A stretch of 64,000 nt of DNA from Desulfobacterales bacterium (GCA_034003325.1 JAVEYW010000008.1:149409-213408), one strand, 5' to 3'. Shown: positions 37,022 through 46,872, counted from the stretch's first letter. A program made the numbers and translations. Notes: a model not told the origin generated them from the letters alone.

Positions 37022-38795
37022 CCGGTATGGTTTGGTCCGGTCGCCGTATCGGGCAATCATTGAGCTGCGGCAATGAATACTGCGTGCAATCCGCGCAGTC
37101 AAAGCGAGAGAGAATGTTGGCTCGCGCCTCCGAGACTGTGGCAAAGAGGTGATCCTTGCCGATGGTATCGATATAACCGCCTCGCGCCAGCAGGTCCTTG
37201 ACCTGCGGCTTGAGCTCGCACAGGTAGAGGCCCCCACGGAGCCGGCTGCGTCGCTGGGATTCGTAGGCAAGCAGTTGCGCACCGGCCACATCGATAAAGT
37301 TGATGCCGCAACCGACAACCAGCACATGACGTTTGTAAGTGGCGCGCTGGTCAATATGATAAAGATAGTCGGCCACATGATTGACCGCGCCGAAAAACAA
37401 CGGGCCGTCAATGCGAAGAATGATAAAATTCGGGCATGTCATCGTCGCTTCAATCAGCTCCGGCCCCCCCGGATTCGGGTTCGGCATTAGCGTCACGATC
37501 TCAGGATGAGCTGTCGTGCCGAGATAAAGCACCAAAGACAGCAACACCCCGGCAAAGATGGCAAACTCCAGATCCAGAAACAGGGTTGCCAGAAAGGTGG
37601 CCAGCAAAACGCCCGTTTCCTGTTTGCTGATTTTGATAATGGTGCGAATATGGTGCGGATTAATCAGGTTATAGGCAACCAGGAAAATCACGCCACCCAT
37701 GGCCGGTATGGGCAAAAAGGCGGTCAGCGGCGCCACAAGGAGCAGCAGCAGGGCCAGAAAAAGGGCGGCGAAAACAGCCGCCAGCGGCGTCATGGCGCCG
37801 GCATGATAGTTGATTCCCGAGCGGGTGAAAGACCCGGAGCCCGCGTAACAGGAAAAAAAACTGCCCACGATGTTCGACAGTCCCTGTCCGATAAATTCCT
37901 GATTCCCATCGATTTGCTGGCGGGATTGCGCTGCGATGGATCGTCCGATGGACAAGGCCTCGATCAATCCGAGGAGGGCGACGGCCAGTGCTTTAGGCAT
38001 CAGATCACGCAGTGTTTGGGGAGAAAAATCGGGCAACGACAACGGGGGCAGCCGATCGGGCATCCTGCCCAGCAGCGAAACACCGTGTTCAGCGCCTTCC
38101 AAGGCAAGGCTCGCAAGGCTCCCCGATATCAAGGCAAACAGCAGCCCCGGCCAATGCGGCCGCAAGCGTTTGAATACCAAGGCACACAACAAGGTCACCA
38201 GCGCAACCACTGCTGCACGGGGATTGATGAGATCCACGGTGCTGCCGATATGATATAAGGTGCCGACAAAGGATTGTCCTTTTGGCACCTCAATCCCCAG
38301 AACATGCTTCATCTGGCTCGTGATGATTAAAATGGCAGCGCCTGCCGTAAAACCGACCACCACCGAATGCGAGACAAAATTAACCAGGGTTCCCATGCGT
38401 GCGAGCCCAAAAGCCAACTGGTAGATGCCGGCCAAAAACGTCAGGGTCAGCGTCAACCGAATGAACTCGGGCGATCCCGGTACCGCAAGGGGGCTGATGG
38501 AGGTAAACACAATGATGGAAATGGCGGTTGTGGGACCGGAAATCAAATGCAGCGAAGATCCGAAAAGGGCGGCGATAATCGGGGGAACAATGGCCGTATA
38601 GAGACCGTACTCGGGAGGCAGACCGGCAATCATCGCAAACGCCACCCCCTGGGGCAGCACAATCACCGCCCCGGTCAGGCCCGCCAGCACGTCTGCGCGC
38701 AAGGTATCCCATGCAATAAAATTCCACCAGCGCAGAAACGGAAACCACTTGCGCCACAGCGATGCGCCGCTTGAATAGGGATTTATTGGTTTCAT
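37017..38795 (-). CDS. SulP-family anion transporter with STAS domain
   Basis: A 592-aa inner-membrane protein with 10-12 helices (~residues 25-425) and a C-terminal STAS domain (~445-560, GCGINFIDVAGAQ). SulP members move sulfate, bicarbonate or other anions; sulfate import would suit a sulfate reducer but substrate cannot be read from sequence. LPQGVAFAMIAGLPPEYGLYTA and SGPTTAISI are family hallmarks. The ATG at 38795 was chosen; an earlier ATG (38873) would overlap the kinase-like gene by eight bases and could be used through coupling. Confidence 0.9.
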   Translation of the reverse strand: MKPINPYSSGASLWRKWFPFLRWWNFIAWDTLRADVLAGLTGAVIVLPQGVAFAMIAGLPPEYGLYTAIVPPIIAALFGSSLHLISGPTTAISIIVFTSISPLAVPGSPEFIRLTLTLTFLAGIYQLAFGLARMGTLVNFVSHSVVVGFTAGAAILIITSQMKHVLGIEVPKGQSFVGTLYHIGSTVDLINPRAAVVALVTLLCALVFKRLRPHWPGLLFALISGSLASLALEGAEHGVSLLGRMPDRLPPLSLPDFSPQTLRDLMPKALAVALLGLIEALSIGRSIAAQSRQQIDGNQEFIGQGLSNIVGSFFSCYAGSGSFTRSGINYHAGAMTPLAAVFAALFLALLLLLVAPLTAFLPIPAMGGVIFLVAYNLINPHHIRTIIKISKQETGVLLATFLATLFLDLEFAIFAGVLLSLVLYLGTTAHPEIVTLMPNPNPGGPELIEATMTCPNFIILRIDGPLFFGAVNHVADYLYHIDQRATYKRHVLVVGCGINFIDVAGAQLLAYESQRRSRLRGGLYLCELKPQVKDLLARGGYIDTIGKDHLFATVSEARANILSRFDCADCTQYSLPQLNDCPIRRPDQTIPV

Positions 38796-38865
38796 GCCGT
38801 ATTCCACATCGGTGCAACCGGACGGTTTTTTGCCGGTCTTCGGAACATCCTGCCGAGGGACGCAC

Positions 38866-39672
38866 TCAATCATCCACCACAAAGGGAACGATGTTCACGT
38901 TGATCGATTCCAGGCCGTCCACTTTGGCACACATCCCTTTTACTTTTTCGGTAATCGATTGTTCATCAATCAGGGACGCCCGAATATTCACGATAACCTC
39001 CCCGTTTTTGGCATCCGCCGTTACCTTGGGATATTCCTTCACAAGGGCCGATTCCACCTGGGCGGCCAGGGATAGGTCGTCAAGCAGCCGCCGGCTGCGC
39101 GGTGTGGTTTGAAAACAGGGCCGCTGCAAGGTCTGCTGAATGATAAAGACCGCATCAGGAATATCGATTCGGCGCGTATGAATGACGATATCGTAGAGAA
39201 GCGGATTCCAGGTATCCATTCCGTAAAGCTGCAATCCCCATTTGCGACGTTCCGCATCATCTTTCACCAGAACATGCCGGGCTTCTGAAGCGGAAATATT
39301 TTTCCGCTTTATTTCTTCCCGAATACGCGCCTCGATGTCGGCGCTGATTCGCACCTTCAGCACATGGGGCATGTTCTGCACGAAAAAATGCCCGGCCAAC
39401 CCGTGATAAACCACATTATCCCTTTGAAGATGTTTGAGCAGCGCCGCACGAAAAAAAACGACAAATCGCTCCTTCCCATAGGTAAAACGATCCAGGACCG
39501 ACGGTGCATCATGAATCGCCCGAATCAGTTTGAGCTCGGGGATATTGAACTGCTCGCTGGCCTCCAGAATAATGTCTCGTGAAATGCATTCATACCCCAT
39601 CACCCGGGCCAACTCTTCGGCGACCTCTTTACCCCGGCTGTAGGATCCTCTGGAAATGGTCACAATCGGCAT
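38866..39672 (-). CDS. Cytidylate-kinase-like P-loop protein, copy 1
   Basis: A 268-aa protein of the cytidylate kinase-like family (AAA_26/Cytidylate_kin2 type). The N-terminus ITISRGSYSRGKEVAE is a P-loop with GxxxxGK followed by Glu rather than Ser/Thr. Further shared blocks are GYECISRD, VVYHGLAGH and RKWGLQLY. A C-terminal segment (~190-268) looks like a small alpha/beta sensor domain. It is not the essential Cmk. It shares most of its first ~200 residues with the next upstream gene, so this is a tandem duplication, and it leads into the SulP gene. Function unknown; perhaps nucleotide-dependent regulation of the transporter. Confidence 0.8.
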   Translation of the reverse strand: MPIVTISRGSYSRGKEVAEELARVMGYECISRDIILEASEQFNIPELKLIRAIHDAPSVLDRFTYGKERFVVFFRAALLKHLQRDNVVYHGLAGHFFVQNMPHVLKVRISADIEARIREEIKRKNISASEARHVLVKDDAERRKWGLQLYGMDTWNPLLYDIVIHTRRIDIPDAVFIIQQTLQRPCFQTTPRSRRLLDDLSLAAQVESALVKEYPKVTADAKNGEVIVNIRASLIDEQSITEKVKGMCAKVDGLESINVNIVPFVVDD

Positions 39673-39722
39673 ACCGTCTCCGCTTGGTTGTTCTTCCGGA
39701 AAGAGACATCGACCCGATGTTT

Positions 39723-40559
39723 TCAGCCGATATTGTGGAACGGGTTGATATGATCCTGCTGTATGGTTGATCCGAGACTGAAGATAACTTCTTTTCCGCC
39801 CCCCTCTTTCTCGGCAATCTGTTTTATTTCAGCCATCATCTTGCTCTCCAGGCTTACGCTCGTCCCGGAGCTTCCGATGTGAACGCTTTCACCCGCAACG
39901 ATGACTTTTACCGAGGGGACGATTTTCACCAAATTGGCCTGAATTTTGGCCGCCAGGGCCAAATCGGCAATAATTTTTCGGGATTCCGGCGTGATCTGGA
40001 AAATAGGTTTTTGAACCGTCTCAAACAGGATTTCAACCGCATCATTCACCGATAGGGTTTTGATATGGAGCACCATGTCATAGAGCCTGCTATCCCATGT
40101 ATCGGTATTGTATATCTGAAGGCTCCATTTACGACGTTCTTCATCATCTTTTTTCAGAATATAAAGCGCCTTTTCGGCTGATATATTTTCCCGCGCCATC
40201 TCTTCTTTGACCCGGTCCTCCATATCGGCAATAATTCTGACTTTGAGAACCTGCGGTATCTGCCCGAGAAAATAGTGTCCAGCAAGACCGTGGTACACGA
40301 CATTGTCCCCCTGAACATGCTGCAAGAGCGCGGATCGAATATAGCTGATATACCGCTCCTTGCCATGGTGAAACCGTTCAAGAATCGTTGGGGCATCATG
40401 AAGCGCCCGAACGAGCTTTATTTCCGGAATATTGAATTCCTCGGAGGCTTCCAGAAGAACGTCTCGGGAAATGCACTCATATCCTAATTTCTGGGCCAGT
40501 TTTTCGGCAACTTCTTTTCCGCGGCTGTAAGATCCTCTGGAAATCGTGATAATCGCCAT
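39723..40559 (-). CDS. Cytidylate-kinase-like P-loop protein, copy 2
   Basis: A 278-aa paralogue of copy 1, beginning MAIITISRGSYSRGKEVAE, with the same blocks GYECISRD, VVYHGLAGH and RKWSLQIY. The last ~80 residues differ strongly from copy 1. AGGAGC before the ATG at 40559 decides the start against a longer opening. It is the first gene of the run copy 2, copy 1, sulP, with short gaps. The conserved N-terminus beside a diverged tail suggests the two proteins keep one enzymatic or binding activity with different partners or ligands. Confidence 0.8.
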   Translation of the reverse strand: MAIITISRGSYSRGKEVAEKLAQKLGYECISRDVLLEASEEFNIPEIKLVRALHDAPTILERFHHGKERYISYIRSALLQHVQGDNVVYHGLAGHYFLGQIPQVLKVRIIADMEDRVKEEMARENISAEKALYILKKDDEERRKWSLQIYNTDTWDSRLYDMVLHIKTLSVNDAVEILFETVQKPIFQITPESRKIIADLALAAKIQANLVKIVPSVKVIVAGESVHIGSSGTSVSLESKMMAEIKQIAEKEGGGKEVIFSLGSTIQQDHINPFHNIG

Positions 40560-40807
40560 AAATCGCTCCTGTTTTATAATTTGCTGATATGCCGCTATGC
40601 TATAAATAGGCATGATGGATAGACAATCATTATTTTAGTTCAAGGTAAGTCGCTTTTGGAAAAAAGGCAACCTGTTTGGGTTAAGTGCCCATTCAGCGAA
40701 TATTCATTTGTGTATTGACTCGCCTTGAAAATGATTCAATTATAACCGCATCAGAAAATATTCGCTCGTGGGCCGATGGCCCTGAACCAACCCCTAAGGA
40801 GCCGAAT

Positions 40808-42337
40808 GTGGTAAAAAATTTCGCATCTTCGGAAGAAACCCTTTGCCGCTCACGCACATACCCCGACATCGCGTTTCGACCGTTGGGGAACACTGGTCTT
40901 TGGGCCAGCCAGGCCGGTTTTGGCGGGTATCGGATCACTTCCGGCATTACCGAACACAGAAATGCGCTGGAAAAGGCCTTAACGGGAGGAATCAACCTGA
41001 TCGACACGAGCGCCAACTATGCCGACGGCAAATCTGAACTTTTGATCGGCCAAGTGCTCACGGATCTTATCGATTCAGGGCACCTTTCCCGGGAGCAACT
41101 CATCGTCGTTTCCAAGGTCGGCTATCTTCAGGGCCAAAATTATGAATTCAGCCAGCAACGAAAGGCTCAGGGAAAGCCCTTTCATGAGCTGGTGGATTTC
41201 GGCGAGGGGCTGGCGCATTGTATTCACCCGGAATTTTTAGAAGACCAGCTTAAAAGAAGCCTGGAGCGGCTGAATCTGGAAACCCTTGATTTTTATCTGC
41301 TTCATAACCCTGAATATTATCTGGATTGGGCGGCAAAAAGTGGCATCAGCCTGCCGGTGGCACGCAGGGAATATTATCATCGCATTCAGGGCGCCTTTGA
41401 ATTTATGGAGCAGATGGTCGAAAAAGGGCGTATCCGCTATTACGGCGTAAGTTCCAATACCTTTCCGGCCGCAGCCGCGCATGAGGAGTTTACCTGCCTG
41501 GAGACGCTATGGAATAGTGCGCAATCTCTCTCCGAAAATCACCATTTCCGCCTCATTCAACTGCCCCTGAATTTACTGGAGACAGGAGCTGTCCTTGAAA
41601 AAAATCAGTCGGAAGAAAAAAGTGTGTTGGATCTTGCGAGCACGCTGGAATTGGCGGTTCTTATCAATCGGCCGCTCAACGCCTTTGACGGTGAGCGGCT
41701 GCTGCGGCTCGCGAACGTGCCGATCGCGGAACGGCTTTCCACCGATGAAATTATCGATCTGATTCGAGCCGTAAGCCGATCGGAAAAAAGCTTTCAGCAA
41801 AGGCTGCTTCCCAAGCTTGATCTGGCGATTCCACTTCAAAATCGGGTAACCGAACAACTGGCTATCGGAGAGATGTTAACGCACCATTGGCGGCATTTCG
41901 GGTCATATGAGCGCTGGCTGGATATCAAAAACGGGCATCTACTGGCTAGAGTTCGGGGCGTTGAAGACTTTCTGAAACCCTACCAAGAAACGGTGAAAGG
42001 GCTTTCCACCTGGATCAAAACCCACATGCAATGCGTAGAGGCCGGCCTCAAAGCGGTTGAATCGACCTATTCGGAAGCCGCGGGGGTTGAAACCCGCCGA
42101 ATCGCAAGGGCCGCGTCCGCCTCGGATCCGGACTGGGCAAACGCCGAAACCTTAAGCCAACAAGCCGTCCGCGCCGTTCGATCCACAGCCGGCGTCAGCA
42201 GTGTGCTGGTCGGTATGCGACAAGAAGAATACGTAACGGATATTCTTGCCGAGCTCAAACGGCCCATCATTCAACAACCGAGAACCCACTCCTGGCAAAA
42301 ACTGAAAGAGGCTCACACCGCCTTAAAAATCCTTTAA
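40808..42337 (+). CDS. Long aldo/keto reductase
   Basis: A 509-aa NADPH-type aldo/keto reductase; usual members are ~320 aa. The TIM-barrel part has the tetrad region DTSANYADGKSE (Asp, Tyr), VVSKVGY (Lys) and YLLHNPEYY (His). After ~330 residues, a helical region with Trp-rich WDIK/WIKTH stretches follows, before the returning C-terminal VRSTAGVSSVLVGMR cofactor segment. The GTG at 40808 has AAGGAG six bases upstream and was chosen over the earlier frame opening. It faces away from the kinase-like pair. Substrate unknown. Confidence 0.85.
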   Translation: MVKNFASSEETLCRSRTYPDIAFRPLGNTGLWASQAGFGGYRITSGITEHRNALEKALTGGINLIDTSANYADGKSELLIGQVLTDLIDSGHLSREQLIVVSKVGYLQGQNYEFSQQRKAQGKPFHELVDFGEGLAHCIHPEFLEDQLKRSLERLNLETLDFYLLHNPEYYLDWAAKSGISLPVARREYYHRIQGAFEFMEQMVEKGRIRYYGVSSNTFPAAAAHEEFTCLETLWNSAQSLSENHHFRLIQLPLNLLETGAVLEKNQSEEKSVLDLASTLELAVLINRPLNAFDGERLLRLANVPIAERLSTDEIIDLIRAVSRSEKSFQQRLLPKLDLAIPLQNRVTEQLAIGEMLTHHWRHFGSYERWLDIKNGHLLARVRGVEDFLKPYQETVKGLSTWIKTHMQCVEAGLKAVESTYSEAAGVETRRIARAASASDPDWANAETLSQQAVRAVRSTAGVSSVLVGMRQEEYVTDILAELKRPIIQQPRTHSWQKLKEAHTALKIL

Positions 42338-42347
42338 TCCGGCTTTC

Positions 42348-44675
42348 ATGAAAAAGAAAAAAACCGTTTATAAGCACATTCGTTCCTGGGTATTGCAACT
42401 CATTCTTGTCGCACTCCTATCCGCGTCGGCTGCAGGCATTCTTTACATAACCACCCTTGCAGGAAAAATCGACACCCGTTTTGCCGGCCGGCTATGGGAC
42501 CTTCCATCAAAGGTCTATTCCGACACCACGCTTCTTTACACCGGACAAACGATCAGCCACCGGCTTTTCAGAGAAAAGCTCGACAGGCTCGGCTACCGGC
42601 AGGTTGACCGGCCCCCGGAAAAGGCCGGAGAAATGCGGTTTTCAAACACGGCTATCGAGATTTACCTACGCCCCTTTCAAGCCCCTTACTTTGAGCAAAA
42701 AAGCGGGCCCGTTTGGATTGGCTTAAAGGGGAATCGCATTAGCGACATCATCAGCGGCGATGCCGGGTCAAAAACGCCCGTGCTGGAGCTGGAACCCGAA
42801 GAATTGATGCTCTATTTCGGACCGGATCGCGAGCGCCGGGAGCTGGTCTCCATCAGGAATTTGCCCCCGCATGTCCTGCACGCGGTCCTGGCCGCAGAGG
42901 ATTACCGGTTTTACCACCACCGGGGAATCGAAATAAAAGCCATTTTAAGAGCACTGGCCACCAATTTACGCAAAGGTGAGATCAGCCAGGGCGGCTCCAC
43001 CATCACTCAGCAACTGGCTAAAAATTATTTCCTTTCCCCGGAGCGCACCCTGAGCCGTAAATTAAAAGAGCTGCTCATCACCGGCATTCTTGAATACAAG
43101 TTTGACAAAGACACGATTCTTGAAATGTATCTGAACGAAATCTACTTCGGCCAGGAAGGTTCGGTGTCCATCAACGGCATCGGCCAGGCCGCCCAATTCT
43201 ACTTTGACAAACCGGCCGCGGCGCTTTCCGTCGCCGAAGCCGCCACCATCGCCGGGTTGATCAAGGCGCCAAACCGATACTCGCCCTATAAAAACCGGAC
43301 ACAGTGCAAGCAACGGCGAAATGATGTCATAGACGCCATGCACAAGCGTCAATGGCTCACGGCCGAAGCCCATGAAGGTGAAAAAGCACGTCCCGTCACC
43401 CCCGCCGGTTATCGCGATTATCATCAACAGGCCCCCTATTTCATGGATTATCTGACGCAACAGCTATCGACCCTATATAGCCGCAAAGATCTTTCCCGCG
43501 AGGGCCTGTCCATATTCACCACCATCGACACGCAGGTGCAGTCAGCCGCCGAAAAAGCCCTGAACGCGGGGTTGGCACGGCTGGAGTCCATCAACCCGAA
43601 ACTGAAGCGAAAAAATCCCGAAGGGAAACTTCAGGGCGCCGTTATCGTCATGCAGCCCAAAACCGGCTACATCATTGCCATGGTCGGCGGCAGGGACTAC
43701 GGAATCAGCCAGTTTAACCGAGCCGCTCAAGCCAAACGGCAGCCGGGCAGCGCCATCAAACCCTTTGTTTATTTAACAGGGCTCGACAGATACAGGCCCC
43801 CTTCAAGGCTTTCCAATGAGCCTCGCACATACATGATAAATGGCCGCCCGTGGCGGCCGAAAAACTATAACCCCCTGGCCAGTCCCGTGGTCACGTTCAG
43901 GGAAGCCCTGGCATTCTCGCATAATATAGCGACCGTGAACCTGGCGTTGGATATCGGCCTTACGCATATCGCAAAGACCTTTCGCTCGTTTTATCTTCCC
44001 GCGCCGGAAACGCCCTATGCCGCCATGGCGCTGGGAGCGCTGGAACTTGATCCTCTGTCTCTGGCGCGGGCCTATTGCGTGTTTGCCGCGGACGGCGTGC
44101 TTCCCTATCCCTTGTCCATTAAAGAGGTAGCGGGAGAAGATGGCCATATTCTTGAAAACCGTCATGCCACCATCGAACGGTTGATTCCTGCGACCAAAGC
44201 CTATATGATAAATAATTTGTTGCGCAGTGTGGTTCTCGACGGCACGGCGCGGGGCGCCAAACGACTGGGGGTCAACTGGCCGGTGGCCGGAAAAACAGGC
44301 ACCACCAATGATTCCCGGGACGCCTGGTTTATCGGTTATACCCCCAATTTGCTGGCCGTCGTATGGGTCGGATTCGATAACGGGGATTCCATCATGGCCT
44401 CCGGTGCAAGCGCTGCGCTTCCCATATGGGCCGATCTGATGCTGTCGCTGCCGCAGTACGTCTCCGGCGAATGGTTTACCATGCCTTCCGGCATAGAGAC
44501 CATAGAGGTTTGTTCGGAAACAGGCATGCTTCCAAACCCGGGATGTTGCCCCGGTGTGACAAGGGAGATCTTTCTCTCTGTAAACCGGCCGACAACGCAG
44601 TGTCGGCAACACGACTGCCCGACCCGGCTGGAAAAAATATGGAAAGGATTCAAAGACATTGTCCCCGGTTTTTAA
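42348..44675 (+). CDS. mrcB: Bifunctional penicillin-binding protein 1b-type
   Basis: A 775-aa class A PBP that polymerises and cross-links peptidoglycan at the periplasmic face of the inner membrane. A membrane anchor (~14-32), a UB2H-like segment (~70-135, which in E. coli binds LpoB), a GT51 glycosyltransferase with Glu in AAEDYRFYHHRG (~183) and GGSTITQQLAKN, then a transpeptidase with SAIKPF (~467), SHN and KTGTT (~648). The C-terminus is cysteine-rich (GCCPGV, C-x6-C). The UB2H-like part and order support the 1b type. It starts 10 bases after the reductase stop. Confidence 0.93.
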   Translation: MKKKKTVYKHIRSWVLQLILVALLSASAAGILYITTLAGKIDTRFAGRLWDLPSKVYSDTTLLYTGQTISHRLFREKLDRLGYRQVDRPPEKAGEMRFSNTAIEIYLRPFQAPYFEQKSGPVWIGLKGNRISDIISGDAGSKTPVLELEPEELMLYFGPDRERRELVSIRNLPPHVLHAVLAAEDYRFYHHRGIEIKAILRALATNLRKGEISQGGSTITQQLAKNYFLSPERTLSRKLKELLITGILEYKFDKDTILEMYLNEIYFGQEGSVSINGIGQAAQFYFDKPAAALSVAEAATIAGLIKAPNRYSPYKNRTQCKQRRNDVIDAMHKRQWLTAEAHEGEKARPVTPAGYRDYHQQAPYFMDYLTQQLSTLYSRKDLSREGLSIFTTIDTQVQSAAEKALNAGLARLESINPKLKRKNPEGKLQGAVIVMQPKTGYIIAMVGGRDYGISQFNRAAQAKRQPGSAIKPFVYLTGLDRYRPPSRLSNEPRTYMINGRPWRPKNYNPLASPVVTFREALAFSHNIATVNLALDIGLTHIAKTFRSFYLPAPETPYAAMALGALELDPLSLARAYCVFAADGVLPYPLSIKEVAGEDGHILENRHATIERLIPATKAYMINNLLRSVVLDGTARGAKRLGVNWPVAGKTGTTNDSRDAWFIGYTPNLLAVVWVGFDNGDSIMASGASAALPIWADLMLSLPQYVSGEWFTMPSGIETIEVCSETGMLPNPGCCPGVTREIFLSVNRPTTQCRQHDCPTRLEKIWKGFKDIVPGF

Positions 44676-45177
44676 CTATATCGTCGTTATGGGCGTAATT
44701 CTTATGATGACCGGTTGTGCGGCGAATAGGCCGATACCGTCACGACCCGCAACGAAACCGGTGGTGAGGGAAAAAGCACCTTCTCCCGATAAATCACGCG
44801 CGGCTGAGCGGCTCGAGCAAAAACCGGCGGCAAAGGTTCAACCGCCCCCCAAAAAGGAAGCCGAACCGGTCATGCCACCAAAAACGCCGAGTCCAAGAGC
44901 GGTGGCCGCCGTCACGCTTTCAGACCAGGGGAAAACACTGCTTGAAAGAAAAAGGCCCGATGAAGCCATTCGAGTTTTAGAACGCGCCGTCAACCTTCAC
45001 CCCCAGAACGGAGAAAACTATTACTACCTGGCGGAAGCATGGCTTCTGAAAGGCAATGCCCTGCAAGCGGCGGAGTTCAACCATCTGGCTACAATCTACC
45101 TCAAAGACGAGGCTAGCTGGCAGCAAAAGATAGCCTCCCAGGTTGCTCGAATAAAGGCAACCTCGAAAGGCAATTGA
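44659..45177 (+). CDS. TPR-containing lipoprotein
   Basis: A 172-aa exported lipoprotein: short hydrophobic leader and lipobox LMMTGC, a Pro/Lys-rich linker (~25-85) then one or two tetratricopeptide motifs (GKTLLERKRPDEAIRVLERAV, and NYYYLAEAWLLKGN nearby). It uses a TTG start inside the last codons of mrcB (17-base overlap), with GGAAAGGA upstream. Because UB2H-containing PBP1b enzymes need an outer-membrane lipoprotein activator, a linked TPR lipoprotein could be such a partner, a hypothesis only. Confidence 0.75.
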   Translation: MSPVFNYIVVMGVILMMTGCAANRPIPSRPATKPVVREKAPSPDKSRAAERLEQKPAAKVQPPPKKEAEPVMPPKTPSPRAVAAVTLSDQGKTLLERKRPDEAIRVLERAVNLHPQNGENYYYLAEAWLLKGNALQAAEFNHLATIYLKDEASWQQKIASQVARIKATSKGN

Positions 45178-45183
45178 AGGCTG

Positions 45184-45840
45184 TCAATCCTTGACAATCA
45201 GATTTTTCAGTTCATCGGTATCATCGGACTTAAGCGGAAAATGCTCGCTTAGAATACCCCCGACTTCCATCACGGCTTCGCAAATGGCAGCCCCCTGACG
45301 ATTTTCTTTAATCCCCTCAATGATGCCATCCACGATGCCGGTCCACCGGGACTGAGGCACTCGGGTGTTGATGCCTTTGTCCGCAAGAACCCACACTTTA
45401 TGCTCCAGGACCGAAATAAAGATCAGTATTCCGTTCGCATCGCGAGTGCGGTACAACCCTTCCTTGAAAAAGCTGGTAACCGCAGCCTCATGCACTTCTT
45501 CTTCAATTTCTTTTTTGGATATAAAAAGTCGCTTAAGCCATGCAAGCCGCTTCACGGTTTCGCGGAACAATAAAAAAAAGGCGATAAAAAGGATCAGAAA
45601 CATCCACATGTTCTGGCCGCCTATCCAAAAAAAACCACCGATCCAGGGCGTCAGGGAAACCGCCGGAAGAAACGCCAGGGCGGCACCTCCGGTTACATTC
45701 GCCAAGGGGTAGGAGCCACTGGCGGAAACCACCAGCGGAACAATTTCGCCGGAAGTCTTTTGTTCAGCCGTTTTAACGGCCTCTATGATTATGCGCTTGT
45801 CCGATTCGGATAAGAATTTCTCTGCAAGGTCTTTCATCAT
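45184..45840 (-). CDS. TPM-domain membrane protein, cytosolic/periplasmic variant
   Basis: A 218-aa protein with two membrane helices (~52-95) separated by a short Gly/Trp-rich loop and a TPM-like (YgcG-type) domain split around them: KTSGEIVPLVV near the N-terminus and EGLYRTRDANGILIFISV with HKVWVLADKGI afterwards. TPM domains occur in phosphatases and PSII repair proteins. It is the last of a lemA-ygcG-like set, converging on the TPR lipoprotein gene. Confidence 0.85.
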   Translation of the reverse strand: MMKDLAEKFLSESDKRIIIEAVKTAEQKTSGEIVPLVVSASGSYPLANVTGGAALAFLPAVSLTPWIGGFFWIGGQNMWMFLILFIAFFLLFRETVKRLAWLKRLFISKKEIEEEVHEAAVTSFFKEGLYRTRDANGILIFISVLEHKVWVLADKGINTRVPQSRWTGIVDGIIEGIKENRQGAAICEAVMEVGGILSEHFPLKSDDTDELKNLIVKD

Positions 45841-45921
45841 TCAGTTCTTTTCGTTCGTTGAGTTGATTGGGGTGCTGGCGATTGCACAACACTCGGACAG
45901 CGGAATTTCGGTTATGGGTTC

Positions 45922-46818
45922 TTACCAGCCCCCGGAAGCACCGCCGCCGCCAAAGCCACCGCCGCCGCCGGAAAATCCGCCAAAACTACCGGAGGAAAAA
46001 CCGCCGCCGCCACCGAATCCGCCGTAATAACCACCGCCGATATGTCGCCCGCCGGAAAGGCCGGCGGCGATAAGCGATAAAAGATAGCCAGCCACCAGCC
46101 CAAGTGGTATCAGGGCCAGCAACATCAGAAGGCCGGTTTTTAGAAATATCGCCCCGAAAAGGGGCATCAAGACGCCGCCGGCCGCCGCGCCCAAAGGCCG
46201 GCGCACCCGTCCGAGTTGACCGACCAGAAATATAAATGCAATCAAGGGCAACAAAAGCGGACTGCCCGATTGTCTTCGTCCGGCTGACCCGGCACCGCCC
46301 TCGGGGGCCGTGTATTCACCCTTGACCGCGGCCATCATGGCGCCCACACCGGCCATCACCCCTTGGTCAAAACTACCGGCTTTAAACGCGGGAACAATTA
46401 CTTCCCGAATAATGCGCCCGGCAACCAGATCCGTCAGTTTTCCTTCAAGACCATAGCCCACTTCTATTCTCAGCTTTCGCTCGTTCGGGGCAACCAGAAG
46501 TATTGCGCCATTGTCGATTTTGGACTGACCTATTTTCCAAGCCTCTGCCACACGAATGGAAAAATCCTCAATGGCCTCCCCATCCAACGAGGGAATGGTC
46601 AAGACCACGATCTGCGTTGAATCAGTTCCCTCAAAGGCGCGAAGCGCCGCGTCAAGCTGCCTTTCCGCATCATCGGAAAGAATACTAGCATAATCGTTCA
46701 CCCGCCCTGTAAGCTTTGGCAACTTCACGGCCATGAGGACAGAACTGGTTAAAAGGATTAACATCATTGCAGCAACCAGCCACGCGCCAGCAAGCCGCAT
46801 CGTTTCGTTTCTTCGCAT
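45922..46818 (-). CDS. YgcG-like TPM-domain protein with glycine-rich tail
   Basis: A 298-aa exported protein: signal sequence (~8-30), TPM domain (~33-165, GRVNDYASILSDDAE, NGAILLVAPNERKLRIEVGYGLEG), two membrane helices (~185-250) and a tail of Gly/Ser/Phe repeats (about 45 residues, mostly GG with F, S and Y). GAGG lies six bases upstream of the ATG at 46818. It follows lemA by 54 bases, a common pairing. Function unknown. The tail probably forms a flexible extracytoplasmic segment. Confidence 0.9.
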   Translation of the reverse strand: MRRNETMRLAGAWLVAAMMLILLTSSVLMAVKLPKLTGRVNDYASILSDDAERQLDAALRAFEGTDSTQIVVLTIPSLDGEAIEDFSIRVAEAWKIGQSKIDNGAILLVAPNERKLRIEVGYGLEGKLTDLVAGRIIREVIVPAFKAGSFDQGVMAGVGAMMAAVKGEYTAPEGGAGSAGRRQSGSPLLLPLIAFIFLVGQLGRVRRPLGAAAGGVLMPLFGAIFLKTGLLMLLALIPLGLVAGYLLSLIAAGLSGGRHIGGGYYGGFGGGGGFSSGSFGGFSGGGGGFGGGGASGGW

Positions 46819-46872
46819 TCTCCGCCTCGTTTTGCGTTTTCGTGCACCCTTTTTTACATTTCAAAACGATAC

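Noticed and set aside
45182..45196. Short inverted repeat TGTCAA/TTGACA between convergent genes
   Set aside because: Only six base pairs with a three-base loop and no T run; too weak to call a terminator.
45785..46027. Proline-run open frame on the plus strand
   Set aside because: Complement of the glycine-rich tail of the YgcG-like protein; low-complexity GGN codons read backward as proline.
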